A stretch of 9,647 bases of DNA from Bacteroidota bacterium (GTDB lineage Bacteria > Bacteroidota > Bacteroidia > Sphingobacteriales > Sphingobacteriaceae). The notes beneath the pieces were generated by a model that did not search any database, had not been told where the DNA came from, and saw only the letters and a list, made by a program, of their open reading frames with translations. The position numbers and the translations under genes were made by a program. This document shows, piece after piece, positions 1 through 5,954 of this stretch (the stretch's first letter is position 1; every line of letters starts with the position of its first letter). The stretch is taken from positions 1-9,647 of the forward strand of contig JANYAB010000643.1 in the NCBI GenBank assembly GCA_025355225.1, in the 5' to 3' direction.

Positions 1-275
1 GTCAGAAAAGCAAAGAAAATAATAAGTAGCAACAGGCCCCAGGCTACCAGAACCGTCCGAACGCCTATGAGCAGGGCAAAACCCAGTACAATTTCAAGTG
101 AACATAAAATAATGGCCAGGCTAAGCTCAAAACCATTTAAAAAACTGATATGGAAAACCTCAAAATATTCCTCGAGCTTATAGGAGAAGCCGAGGGGGTC
201 GTTGATCTTAATAAGACCTGAGAAAATAAACAATAAGCCGACCAGAATCCTGCAAGCCCAAACTACATTCTTCAT
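1..275 (-). CDS. DoxX-like (BT_3928-type) membrane protein, partial
   Basis: Only the N-terminal 91 residues are in the window; the gene runs off the left edge. The protein starts MKNVVWACRILVGLLFIFSG and continues with LIKINDPLGFSYKLEEYFEVF, which I recognise as the opening of the Bacteroidota BT_3928/DoxX-like family of small multi-helix inner-membrane proteins. Hydrophobic segments lie at about residues 5-22, 50-70 and 74-91. The start ATG overlaps the stop of the upstream DUF1599 gene (shared ATGA at 275-272), so the two are almost certainly co-transcribed and translationally coupled. The biochemical role of this family is not established; DoxX relatives are linked to quinone or thiol redox chemistry, but nothing here proves that. 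I am confident in the reading frame and family, not in any function. Confidence 0.85.
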   Translation of the reverse strand, partial: MKNVVWACRILVGLLFIFSGLIKINDPLGFSYKLEEYFEVFHISFLNGFELSLAIILCSLEIVLGFALLIGVRTVLVAWGLLLLIIFFAFL

Positions 276-811
276 TTTACATCCAATTTTATCAATGCAA
301 AAACTGCATAGTTCAGCATGTCCTGGTAATTGGCAATCACTCCTTCTGATGCCAGTGTTTGCCCTTTGTTATCCTCAATTTGTTTTACACGTAACAGTTT
401 CATCAAAATCAGATCGGTGATGGAACTAATCCGCATATCGCGCCAGGCCTCGCCGTAATCATGGTTTTTAGCAAACATCAGTTCCCTCGTTTCATTTACC
501 TTTTTATCAAAAAGCGCACTTACAAATTCTATAGGAAGCTCAGTTGGCGTTTCGGGCCCACTGTCGAGCAGCATCAGCGCAATAACGCAATAGTTTACAA
601 TACCAATATATTCTCCGGTAATGTCCTCGTCCACTTTTGAAATCTTCTTCTCTTCCAGAGTTCGGATGCGCTGGGCTTTGATAAATATCTGATCGGTGAT
701 GGATTCTATTCGTAGTATGCGCCAGGCGGTGCCATAATCACGGGTCTTCTTAATAAAAAGTCCCTTACAAATCTTTATTACTTGGTCGTACTCTACCGCT
801 GTGTTAGACAA
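272..811 (-). CDS. DUF1599 (duplicated-domain) protein
   Basis: A 179-residue soluble protein made of two copies of one domain. Copy 1 has DYGTAWR at residues 25-31, then RIESITDQIFIKAQRIR and NYCVIAL at 73-79. Copy 2 has DYGEAWR at 118-124, then RISSITDLILMKLLRVK and NYAVFAL at 167-173. This matches DUF1599, which I recall is also called nucleotide-modification-associated domain 1; the function in Bacteroidota is unknown. The frame stays open upstream: ATG at 919 or TTG at 925 would add 36 or 38 residues. I prefer the TTG at 811 because the domain begins right after it, the extra segment ends in AT-rich leader-like sequence, and the 12-mer ACATTACAACAA directly precedes it, exactly as it precedes the TTG of divergent folP. 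It is the first gene of a coupled pair with the DoxX-like gene. Confidence 0.85.
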   Translation of the reverse strand: MSNTAVEYDQVIKICKGLFIKKTRDYGTAWRILRIESITDQIFIKAQRIRTLEEKKISKVDEDITGEYIGIVNYCVIALMLLDSGPETPTELPIEFVSALFDKKVNETRELMFAKNHDYGEAWRDMRISSITDLILMKLLRVKQIEDNKGQTLASEGVIANYQDMLNYAVFALIKLDVK

Positions 812-846
812 TTGTTGTAATGTTTGAATGTTGAATATTGTAATGT
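812..846 (-). promoter_or_regulatory. Leader of the DUF1599 gene with repeated ACATTACAA
   Basis: Read on the minus strand, the bases before the TTG start contain ACATTACAA twice, at 846-838 and 823-815, 23 bp apart. The second copy extends to ACATTACAACAA (823-812) and abuts the TTG. The same 12-mer stands before the folP TTG on the other strand. It may be part of a translation-start context in a group that rarely uses Shine-Dalgarno pairing, or a protein-binding site. No clear -7 box was found close upstream; TTAATTTG at 930-923 is a one-mismatch candidate. Confidence 0.45.
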
Positions 847-949
847 TATACGAGATGCGTTGCAGGGCCGGATTATGCGGTAGTTCCCTTCTTGCGTCTT
901 CGGGATGAAGATTGCGCATTATCAAATTAAAAGCTTAAAGATATAATTA

Positions 950-985
950 ACTTTACAACCTTAAAACTTTGCAACATTACAACAA
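950..985 (+). promoter_or_regulatory. folP leader with three ACWTTRCAAC repeats
   Basis: Three near-identical 10-mers lie just upstream of the folP TTG: ACTTTACAAC at 950-959, ACTTTGCAAC at 966-975 and ACATTACAAC at 974-983. The last extends to ACATTACAACAA (974-985), which is identical to the 12-mer before the divergent DUF1599 start. AAACTTTG at 964-971 is a one-mismatch match to the Bacteroidota -7 box TAnnTTTG, but no good -33 element stands in front of it. The repeats are visible directly; their role is inference. Confidence 0.4.
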
Positions 986-988
986 AAA

Positions 989-1840
989 TTGGCTAAAGAT
1001 ACATTTTTTCGGAAAAAGGAAACTATAAATGCAGGCGGCAAACTAATTGACTTGAGCACACCGAAAGTAATGGGTATAATAAATCTCACGCCCGATTCTT
1101 TTTATGCAGGCAGCCGCAAACCGCTCATTTCCGACGCGTTGCTGCAGGCTAATAAAATGCAGGCCGAAGGAGCGGATTTCCTGGATATCGGCGCCTACTC
1201 GTCGAGACCGGGGGCCGATGATATTTCAGTCCAGGAAGAAACAGACCGGCTTCTGCCTGTTGTGGAGCTAATAGCTGCCAATCACCCCGATCTTATACTT
1301 TCGATAGATACCTTCAGGGCAAATGTTGCAGAAGCAGCTATTAAGGCTGGAGCGCATATCATCAATGACATTTCGGGCGGCCAGCTTGATGATGCAATGT
1401 TTGCAACCGTTGCCCGCTTGCAGGTACCCTATATATTAATGCACATGAAAGGTACCCCGCAGAATATGAACCAAATGGCGCAGTACGAAAATGTATTTAT
1501 TGAGGTGCTTGATTATTTTGCTGAACGATGTTACAGCCTTAAGCAATTGGGTGTAAACGACATCATTATCGATCCGGGTTTCGGCTTTGCAAAAACGCAG
1601 GAGCATAGTTATACTTTAATGAACAGGTTAAACGAATTTGACATTTTACAGTTACCGCTACTGGCCGGTGTGTCCCGCAAAAGGATGGTTTATAAAATTA
1701 CCGGCGGGACGGCTGAAGACGCCCTAAACGGTACAACTGCCCTTAATACCATCGCCCTGATGAAAGGCGTTAATATCCTTCGGGTACACGATGTAAAAGA
1801 AGCGGTAGAAGCGGTTAAAATATTCCACGCGTGTAAATAG
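989..1840 (+). CDS. folP: Dihydropteroate synthase
   Basis: FolP condenses 6-hydroxymethyl-7,8-dihydropterin pyrophosphate with p-aminobenzoate to make 7,8-dihydropteroate, the sulfonamide-targeted step of folate synthesis, in the cytoplasm. The 283-residue protein is a full-length TIM barrel carrying the family landmarks in order: MGIINLTPDSF at 28-38, DIGAYSSRPG at 67-76, SIDT at 105-108, NDISGG at 126-131, DPGFGFAKT at 195-203 (K203), SRKR at 229-232 and RVHD at 265-268. The start is a TTG at 989, which gives the usual N-terminus (AKDTFFRKKETINAGG); no suitable ATG lies nearby. The pterin loop reads DSFYAGSR rather than the common DSFSDGG. From memory, cdaA often follows folP in Bacteroidota; here a convergent lipoprotein gene follows after 3 bp, so folP appears monocistronic. 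Confidence 0.97.
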   Translation: MAKDTFFRKKETINAGGKLIDLSTPKVMGIINLTPDSFYAGSRKPLISDALLQANKMQAEGADFLDIGAYSSRPGADDISVQEETDRLLPVVELIAANHPDLILSIDTFRANVAEAAIKAGAHIINDISGGQLDDAMFATVARLQVPYILMHMKGTPQNMNQMAQYENVFIEVLDYFAERCYSLKQLGVNDIIIDPGFGFAKTQEHSYTLMNRLNEFDILQLPLLAGVSRKRMVYKITGGTAEDALNGTTALNTIALMKGVNILRVHDVKEAVEAVKIFHACK

Positions 1841-1843
1841 AGC

Positions 1844-2242
1844 CTACTGATTCTGTATTTTTTGGTATTCCATGGCAATACCGTCATCAACGTCTGCGCC
1901 GATGGTTATTTGAGTGCCACTGTACATGAATAGTGCGCCGGTAGTGTTGTCGTCAAATATTATTTCTTCAAACGCACGGCTGGACGGAGGGAAAAAACTC
2001 TTGATGTGAAAAATACCCTGATCATTCAGCTTATGCTTAACAAAGTGCTTATAGGTGCTGTCACTGTTAAACTGGTAAATAGTCCCATTACCTGCAACAT
2101 AAGTCGAATCAAATCCTGCTATGCCACCAACCATCCTTCGCAGTTCCCATTTGCCAAAAAGACCGGGTGTTACCGGGCTGCTTTTTTTGCATGACAACAA
2201 GCAGAAGCACCCTGCAACAATAGCTAATAAAAATATCTTCAT
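1844..2242 (-). CDS. Small lipoprotein, lipocalin-like
   Basis: A 132-residue secreted lipoprotein of unknown function. A short signal peptide (MKIFLLAIVAGCFCLLS) ends in a lipobox LLSC with the lipidated cysteine at residue 18. The next residues, KKSS, lack the acidic run associated with surface-exposed Bacteroidota lipoproteins, which hints at a periplasm-facing anchor. After a short linker, GKWELRRM at 30-37 and alternating beta-prone segments (YQFNSDSTYKHF, FEEIIFDD, ALFMYSGTQITIG) resemble the lipocalin-like families common in Bacteroidota (GxW near the start of the barrel). That is a fold-level guess only. The gene converges on folP with only 3 bp between the stops, and I saw no terminator hairpin there, so transcripts from the two strands may overlap. 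Confidence 0.8.
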   Translation of the reverse strand: MKIFLLAIVAGCFCLLSCKKSSPVTPGLFGKWELRRMVGGIAGFDSTYVAGNGTIYQFNSDSTYKHFVKHKLNDQGIFHIKSFFPPSSRAFEEIIFDDNTTGALFMYSGTQITIGADVDDGIAMEYQKIQNQ

Positions 2243-2442
2243 CTCGGCTTTTTAGTCATTACGCAAACGGTTATTCTATTGTAACAATTGAGCTTTATTT
2301 TTTTACAATAATGTACGAAATCGAACGGTGAATGTATCGAAACTGTGCAGTGCAAAAACAGGTAAATAGATAAGTTATTGATAATTAACTATTTATATTA
2401 ACGGCATTTTGTTTGAGGGCTTGTTAAATCAATAACGGCATC

Positions 2443-2793
2443 ATGGCTTACTTCCACAAAAAACTCGAACGGCGTACCTATTCACAGGACCGTTACTACA
2501 TTCTTATCAAGAGGCAAAAATCGGGCAAAGCCACGTTTAACGAGTTGACTGAACTGGATGAAATAGTAAACCGGGTTCCGGATATCCGTGAAAAAGTCAT
2601 TATGGAAAGTTTTTTTATGGATGACAACGAGGATTTTAACGAGCCTTTAAATAACCCTGATAAGAAAGATAATATCTATACTAAGCAAGCACAGAACCGC
2701 AACCTATTAGATCGTTTAAGATCATTTATTAACCGTGTTTTTACTACACAAATTTCTGTTGGAAAAATCGGCAGCCTTGCAGCGATATTTTAA
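2443..2793 (+). CDS. Hypothetical 116-residue protein
   Basis: I do not recognise this as a named family. The N-terminal half (RYYILIKRQKSGKATFNELTELDEIVNRVPDIREKV, residues 18-52) resembles the helical opening of Bacteroidota FecR-type anti-sigma factors, with the pattern R-Y-x-L-x-x-R-x-x-x-G-x-A-T-x-x-E-x-x-E-L. The usual membrane helix and FecR domain are absent. Residues 59-86 are acidic and polar (DDNEDFNEPLNNPDKKDN) and probably disordered; the end (LLDRLRSFINRVF and on to GSLAAIF) could be an amphipathic helix. It may be a stand-alone small protein or a relic of an anti-sigma gene. It stands alone, facing the convergent AraC gene. The ATG at 2443 is the only good start and has no clear Shine-Dalgarno sequence. 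Confidence 0.65.
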   Translation: MAYFHKKLERRTYSQDRYYILIKRQKSGKATFNELTELDEIVNRVPDIREKVIMESFFMDDNEDFNEPLNNPDKKDNIYTKQAQNRNLLDRLRSFINRVFTTQISVGKIGSLAAIF

Positions 2794-2816
2794 TCATTGA
2801 ACTTTAGTCGTCATTT

Positions 2817-3737
2817 CTAATTTAAACCTTTTCGAAACTCATTAGGTGTTATTCCTTCAACCCGCTTAAACAATTTAAAGAAATAACTCAGATTATTAAT
2901 ACCCACTGCATAACAGGCCTGACTGATGGTAGCATTCTCATCTTTGAGCATCTTTTTCGCCGCCTTTATCCGTTCCCGAATAATAAAATCAAACGGGCTA
3001 ATTCCGAATTCTCTTTTGAAATATCTGAAAAAACTGGGTCTACTCATGCAGCATAAGTTGCTAAGCTGATCAATTGTGATCTCTTCACTTATATGGGCCC
3101 TTATAAACTCGGTTGCAAACGCAAAACGGTGGTTATTGATATGTTTATGATAGCCATCCAATATTAACTGCCTGGCCTGGGTTTGCATCAGCCTGATCAG
3201 TAATTCTTTTAACGTAAAATCAACGATTACGTCTTTTGCAGCTATATTTTCTGTGCTGATATTGATGATCCTGTCAATAGCCGCGGCGATCTCCGCCGTA
3301 TTGTGTAAATGAAAACAGGAAAGATCTATCTTCCAGTTATCTTCCTTTTCAACCTTGGGATAATTCTCATTAAGCAAGTGCAGGGTGTCCTGTAAAAGAT
3401 CAGCCTCCATTGCCAATGCAATACATTGCGTAGGGTTCCGAAGATCCGCTTCAGGGAAGTCTATCACCATCTCTTCGTGATCCGGCACAATGACCGACTC
3501 GCCCGGCAAGTAATCAAACTGCTCCGAACCAAAAAGATGCATTATTTTTTTTCCGCGAAGCATCGTCGTCAACACCATATCGTTAAAAACCAGTTTTACA
3601 TTCTCCGATTGCTTATGGGTCTCAAAAACATTAAGCTCACAATGCTGCATGGTATAAACAGATCGGTTCTCTACCAGGGTCCTTAGGTCCTTTTCAGGTT
3701 TTAGCGGCAAAAGTCTGGGTTTAAAATCGAGCTGCAT
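2817..3737 (-). CDS. AraC family transcriptional regulator
   Basis: A 306-residue DNA-binding regulator. The C-terminal ~100 residues (205-304) carry the paired helix-turn-helix units of the AraC/XylS family: unit 1 around 218-241 (ITIDQLSNLCCMSRPSFFRYFKR) and unit 2 around 267-292 (ISQACYAVGINNLSYFFKLFKR), followed by the typical ending GITPNEFRK. The N-terminal part (about 20-190) looks like the AraC N-terminal cupin-type sensor domain (VLTTMLRGKKIMHLFGSEQFDYLPGESVIVP), expected to bind an unknown small effector. It is divergent from the aldehyde dehydrogenase with 185 bp between the starts, where a 21-bp-spaced direct repeat suits such a regulator. It very likely activates the dehydrogenase and may control itself. 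AraC next to ALDH and DUF779 is a recurring arrangement as far as I recall. Confidence 0.93.
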   Translation of the reverse strand: MQLDFKPRLLPLKPEKDLRTLVENRSVYTMQHCELNVFETHKQSENVKLVFNDMVLTTMLRGKKIMHLFGSEQFDYLPGESVIVPDHEEMVIDFPEADLRNPTQCIALAMEADLLQDTLHLLNENYPKVEKEDNWKIDLSCFHLHNTAEIAAAIDRIINISTENIAAKDVIVDFTLKELLIRLMQTQARQLILDGYHKHINNHRFAFATEFIRAHISEEITIDQLSNLCCMSRPSFFRYFKREFGISPFDFIIRERIKAAKKMLKDENATISQACYAVGINNLSYFFKLFKRVEGITPNEFRKGLN

Positions 3738-3821
3738 AACTATTCATTTAGCGGTAATTCGTAAACAGGCAGAACTATAATTGGTTATAATAAAGGTATG
3801 TATAAAACGACAGAAACACAT

Positions 3822-3863
3822 TGATATTTTAATGCATAAAACTGATACTATACAGCATAAGTT
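3822..3863 (+). promoter_or_regulatory. Candidate AraC-type operator (21-bp direct repeat)
   Basis: Two copies of TGATA-N7-GCATAA lie in tandem, at 3822-3839 and 3843-3860, exactly 21 bp apart (two helical turns), with 14 of 18 positions identical. Direct half-sites about 21 bp apart are the classic layout for AraC-family activators such as AraC I1/I2. The downstream copy runs into TAAGTTTC (3858-3865), a one-mismatch match to the Bacteroidota -7 box TAnnTTTG, so a bound regulator would touch the polymerase. No good -33 element is visible, as expected of an activator-dependent promoter. The repeat is seen directly; its binding by the adjacent regulator is inference. Confidence 0.6.
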
Positions 3864-3874
3864 TCAGAGTACGC

Positions 3875-3894
3875 GTTCCTATTTTTATAGGAAC
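3875..3894 (+). promoter_or_regulatory. Inverted repeat in the aldehyde dehydrogenase leader
   Basis: A perfect 8-bp inverted repeat, GTTCCTAT / ATAGGAAC, with a TTTT loop, lies 28 bp upstream of the dehydrogenase ATG. If transcription starts near 3870, as the TAAGTTTC box suggests, this hairpin caps the 5' end of the mRNA and could stabilise it. As DNA it could instead be a binding site for a dimeric regulator. It lacks the long T-run expected of a terminator. Confidence 0.5.
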
Positions 3895-3922
3895 CAATTT
3901 ATTAACAACTAAATTCCTAATT

Positions 3923-5443
3923 ATGACTACCCTATCAGAAACCCAGCGGCTGGTAACACGGCCTTCGTTTAAAGATCACTATGATAACTTTATCGGTGGT
4001 GAATGGAAATCACCTGTAAAAGGAGAATATTTTGAAAGCATTTCTCCCATCGACGGTCAGTCGTTTACTAAAGTTCCGCGTTCAGGCAAGGAAGATATTG
4101 AACTCGCTTTGGATGCAGCGCACAAAGCCTTCGAAACCTGGTCATGCACCTCTGTAACAGAAAGAAGCAACATCTTATTAAAGATCGCCAACATAATGGA
4201 AGAAAATCTGGATTACCTGGCGGCGGTTGAAACAGTAGACAACGGTAAACCCATCCGGGAAACCATGGCTGCAGACTTGCCACTGGCCATTGATCATTTC
4301 AGATATTATGCCGGAGTAATAAGAAGCGAAGAAAGTACGGTAAGCGAACTCGACTCCACTACTGTATCATTAAACATCCACGAACCCATTGGCGTGGTCG
4401 GGCAGATCATCCCGTGGAACTTTCCATTGCTAATGGCAACCTGGAAAATGGCTCCTGCAATAGCAGCCGGATGTACTGTTGTTTTGAAACCGGCCGAGCA
4501 AACCCCGGTTGGCATTTTGATATTGATGGATCTGATCAAGGATGTCCTTCCCCCAGGTGTGATAAATATCGTTACAGGCTTCGGACCAGAAGCAGGCAAG
4601 CCACTCGCCAGTTCACCGCGGGTAGCCAAAGTTGCCTTTACGGGTGAAACAACCACCGGGCGTCTCATTATGCAATACGCTTCAGAGAATCTTAACCCCG
4701 TAACTATGGAGCTTGGAGGCAAGTCGCCTAATATATTTATGCCAAGCGTAATGGATGCCGACGATGATTTCTTTGATAAATGCCTCGAAGGCGCTGCGAT
4801 GTTTGCCTTCAACCAGGGAGAGGTTTGCACCTGTCCTTCGCGCTTACTGGTACACGAATCCATTTATGACCGTTTTATTGAAAGAGTGATCGAGCGGGTT
4901 GAAAACATTAAAATGGGACATCCGCTTGACCCTACTACCATGATGGGTGCCCAGGCGTCGAAAGATCAGTACGAAAAGATCCTTTCTTATCTCGATATCG
5001 GTAAAGAAGAAGGTGCCGAAGTATTAACCGGGGGCGCTAAGAAATACCTGGACGGTCTTACAGAAGGTTATTACATTCAACCAACTATATTAAAGGGAAA
5101 CAATAAAATGCGGGTTTTCCAGGAAGAAATATTCGGCCCTGTTGTTTGCGTTACCACTTTTAAGTCGGTAGATGAAGCTATTGAAATAGCCAATGATTCA
5201 CTTTATGGTTTGGGTGCCGGCGTTTGGACAAGAGATGCGCACGAACTATACCAGCTGCCAAGAGCAATACAGGCCGGAAGGGTTTGGGTAAACTGCTATC
5301 ATGCTTACCCAGCACACGCGCCATTTGGTGGGTATAAAAAATCAGGCTTTGGCCGCGAAACCCACAAAATGATGCTGAACCATTATCGTCAGAATAAAAA
5401 TATGCTGATCTCCTACAGCAAACAGAAACTTGGATTTTTTTAA
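3923..5443 (+). CDS. aldB: Aldehyde dehydrogenase, AldB type
   Basis: A complete 506-residue NAD(P)-dependent aldehyde dehydrogenase that oxidises an aldehyde to its carboxylic acid in the cytoplasm. Landmarks: PWNFP at 164-168 (N166), the cofactor lysine K189 in KPAEQT, the nucleotide loop FTGETTTGR at 239-247, the general base E263 in MELGGKSPN, the nucleophile C302 in FNQGEVCTCPSR, and E402 in EEIFGPV. The E-to-C spacing (39) is 5 longer than in ALDH2-type enzymes, and the tail (NCYHAYPAHAPFGGYKKSGFGRETHKMML) matches what I recall of E. coli AldB and Pseudomonas ExaC. Acetaldehyde or other short aliphatic aldehydes are likely substrates; NAD versus NADP use cannot be read from the sequence. 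It is divergent from the AraC regulator and followed by a terminator and DUF779. The symbol is by resemblance, not demonstrated orthology. Confidence 0.95.
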   Translation: MTTLSETQRLVTRPSFKDHYDNFIGGEWKSPVKGEYFESISPIDGQSFTKVPRSGKEDIELALDAAHKAFETWSCTSVTERSNILLKIANIMEENLDYLAAVETVDNGKPIRETMAADLPLAIDHFRYYAGVIRSEESTVSELDSTTVSLNIHEPIGVVGQIIPWNFPLLMATWKMAPAIAAGCTVVLKPAEQTPVGILILMDLIKDVLPPGVINIVTGFGPEAGKPLASSPRVAKVAFTGETTTGRLIMQYASENLNPVTMELGGKSPNIFMPSVMDADDDFFDKCLEGAAMFAFNQGEVCTCPSRLLVHESIYDRFIERVIERVENIKMGHPLDPTTMMGAQASKDQYEKILSYLDIGKEEGAEVLTGGAKKYLDGLTEGYYIQPTILKGNNKMRVFQEEIFGPVVCVTTFKSVDEAIEIANDSLYGLGAGVWTRDAHELYQLPRAIQAGRVWVNCYHAYPAHAPFGGYKKSGFGRETHKMMLNHYRQNKNMLISYSKQKLGFF

Positions 5444-5460
5444 TTAATAAATGTTGATTG

Positions 5461-5497
5461 AGCATCACAGTATTTGCTGTGATGCTTTTTTATTTTT
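5461..5497 (+). terminator. Intrinsic terminator after the aldehyde dehydrogenase
   Basis: A perfect 10-bp stem (AGCATCACAG at 5461-5470 with CTGTGATGCT at 5477-5486) with a 6-base loop (TATTTG) is followed at once by TTTTTATTTTT. It begins 18 bp after the dehydrogenase stop and ends only a few bases before the DUF779 start. It should stop or strongly reduce read-through, making DUF779 expression lower than, or independent of, that of the dehydrogenase. Confidence 0.9.
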
Positions 5498-5498
5498 G
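5491..5498 (+). promoter_or_regulatory. TAnnTTTG box before DUF779 (candidate -7)
   Basis: TATTTTTG matches the Bacteroidota -7 consensus TAnnTTTG exactly and lies 6 bp before the DUF779 ATG. Used as a promoter, it would give a leaderless or nearly leaderless mRNA. It overlaps the terminator's T-tract, so the match could be chance in T-rich DNA, and no TTTG -33 element sits at the usual 19-21 bp (the nearest, at 5473-5476, is 14 bp away in the hairpin loop). Confidence 0.3.
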
Positions 5499-5504
5499 AC
5501 AATT

Positions 5505-5906
5505 ATGAAACACACCGAAAGAATTTTAGTAACCCCGAAAGCTGTAGAAATAATAGAGCAGTTACGTAAAGACTATGGCGAACTGATGTTTCATCAGAGC
5601 GGGGGCTGTTGCGATGGCTCGCAACCCATGTGTTTTGAGAAAGGCGAGTTTAAAGTTGGGGAGAATGACGTTTATTTAGGGGATATCGACGGGTGCGGTT
5701 TTTTTATGGCACGCGACCAGTTTGAATACTGGAAACATACCCAACTTAATGTAGATATTACTCCGGGGAGAGGATCAAGTTTTTCGCTGGAAATACCACT
5801 TGGGATTCGTTTCATTATCCGCTCGAGGCTTTTTAATGATGATGAGATCGGGAACTTAACTCCTGTGATATCCGGTGAGGAATACACGCTGAAAAATCAG
5901 GTCTAA
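5505..5906 (+). CDS. DUF779 protein
   Basis: A 133-residue cytoplasmic protein of unknown function, recognised as DUF779 by HQSGGCCDGSQPMC at 30-43, LGDIDGCGFFM at 58-68, Q72-F-E-Y-W-K at 72-77 and GRGSSFSLEIPLGIRF at 88-103. Four cysteines (35, 36, 43, 64) and two histidines (30, 78) could bind a metal or do redox chemistry, but no catalytic activity is established. DUF779 genes recur beside aldehyde dehydrogenases, so an accessory role in aldehyde handling is the natural guess. The ATG at 5505 is chosen because the domain begins there; the in-frame ATG at 5451 would place the terminator hairpin inside the coding region. The last ~20 residues (ending in EEYTLKNQV) extend beyond the recognisable domain. 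Confidence 0.9.
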   Translation: MKHTERILVTPKAVEIIEQLRKDYGELMFHQSGGCCDGSQPMCFEKGEFKVGENDVYLGDIDGCGFFMARDQFEYWKHTQLNVDITPGRGSSFSLEIPLGIRFIIRSRLFNDDEIGNLTPVISGEEYTLKNQV

Positions 5907-5954
5907 TTGTTTAAATTAGTCTGTTCATTTACTAACCGGAACAAATTAATCCGC

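Noticed and set aside
202..420. Plus-strand open frame across the DoxX/DUF1599 junction
   Set aside because: Antisense to two recognised genes and their ATGA overlap; no recognisable family.
4306..4863. 185-codon open frame on the minus strand inside the aldehyde dehydrogenase gene
   Set aside because: It is antisense to a fully conserved dehydrogenase and its translation shows no recognisable family; a by-product of codon bias.
5451..5504. Upstream ATG giving DUF779 an 18-residue extension
   Set aside because: The extension would be encoded by the terminator hairpin and T-tract; the DUF779 domain begins at the ATG at 5505.
5907..5954. TTG start adding 16 residues to the first GNAT gene
   Set aside because: The added residues have no counterpart in the paralog, and a normal ATG lies at 5955.
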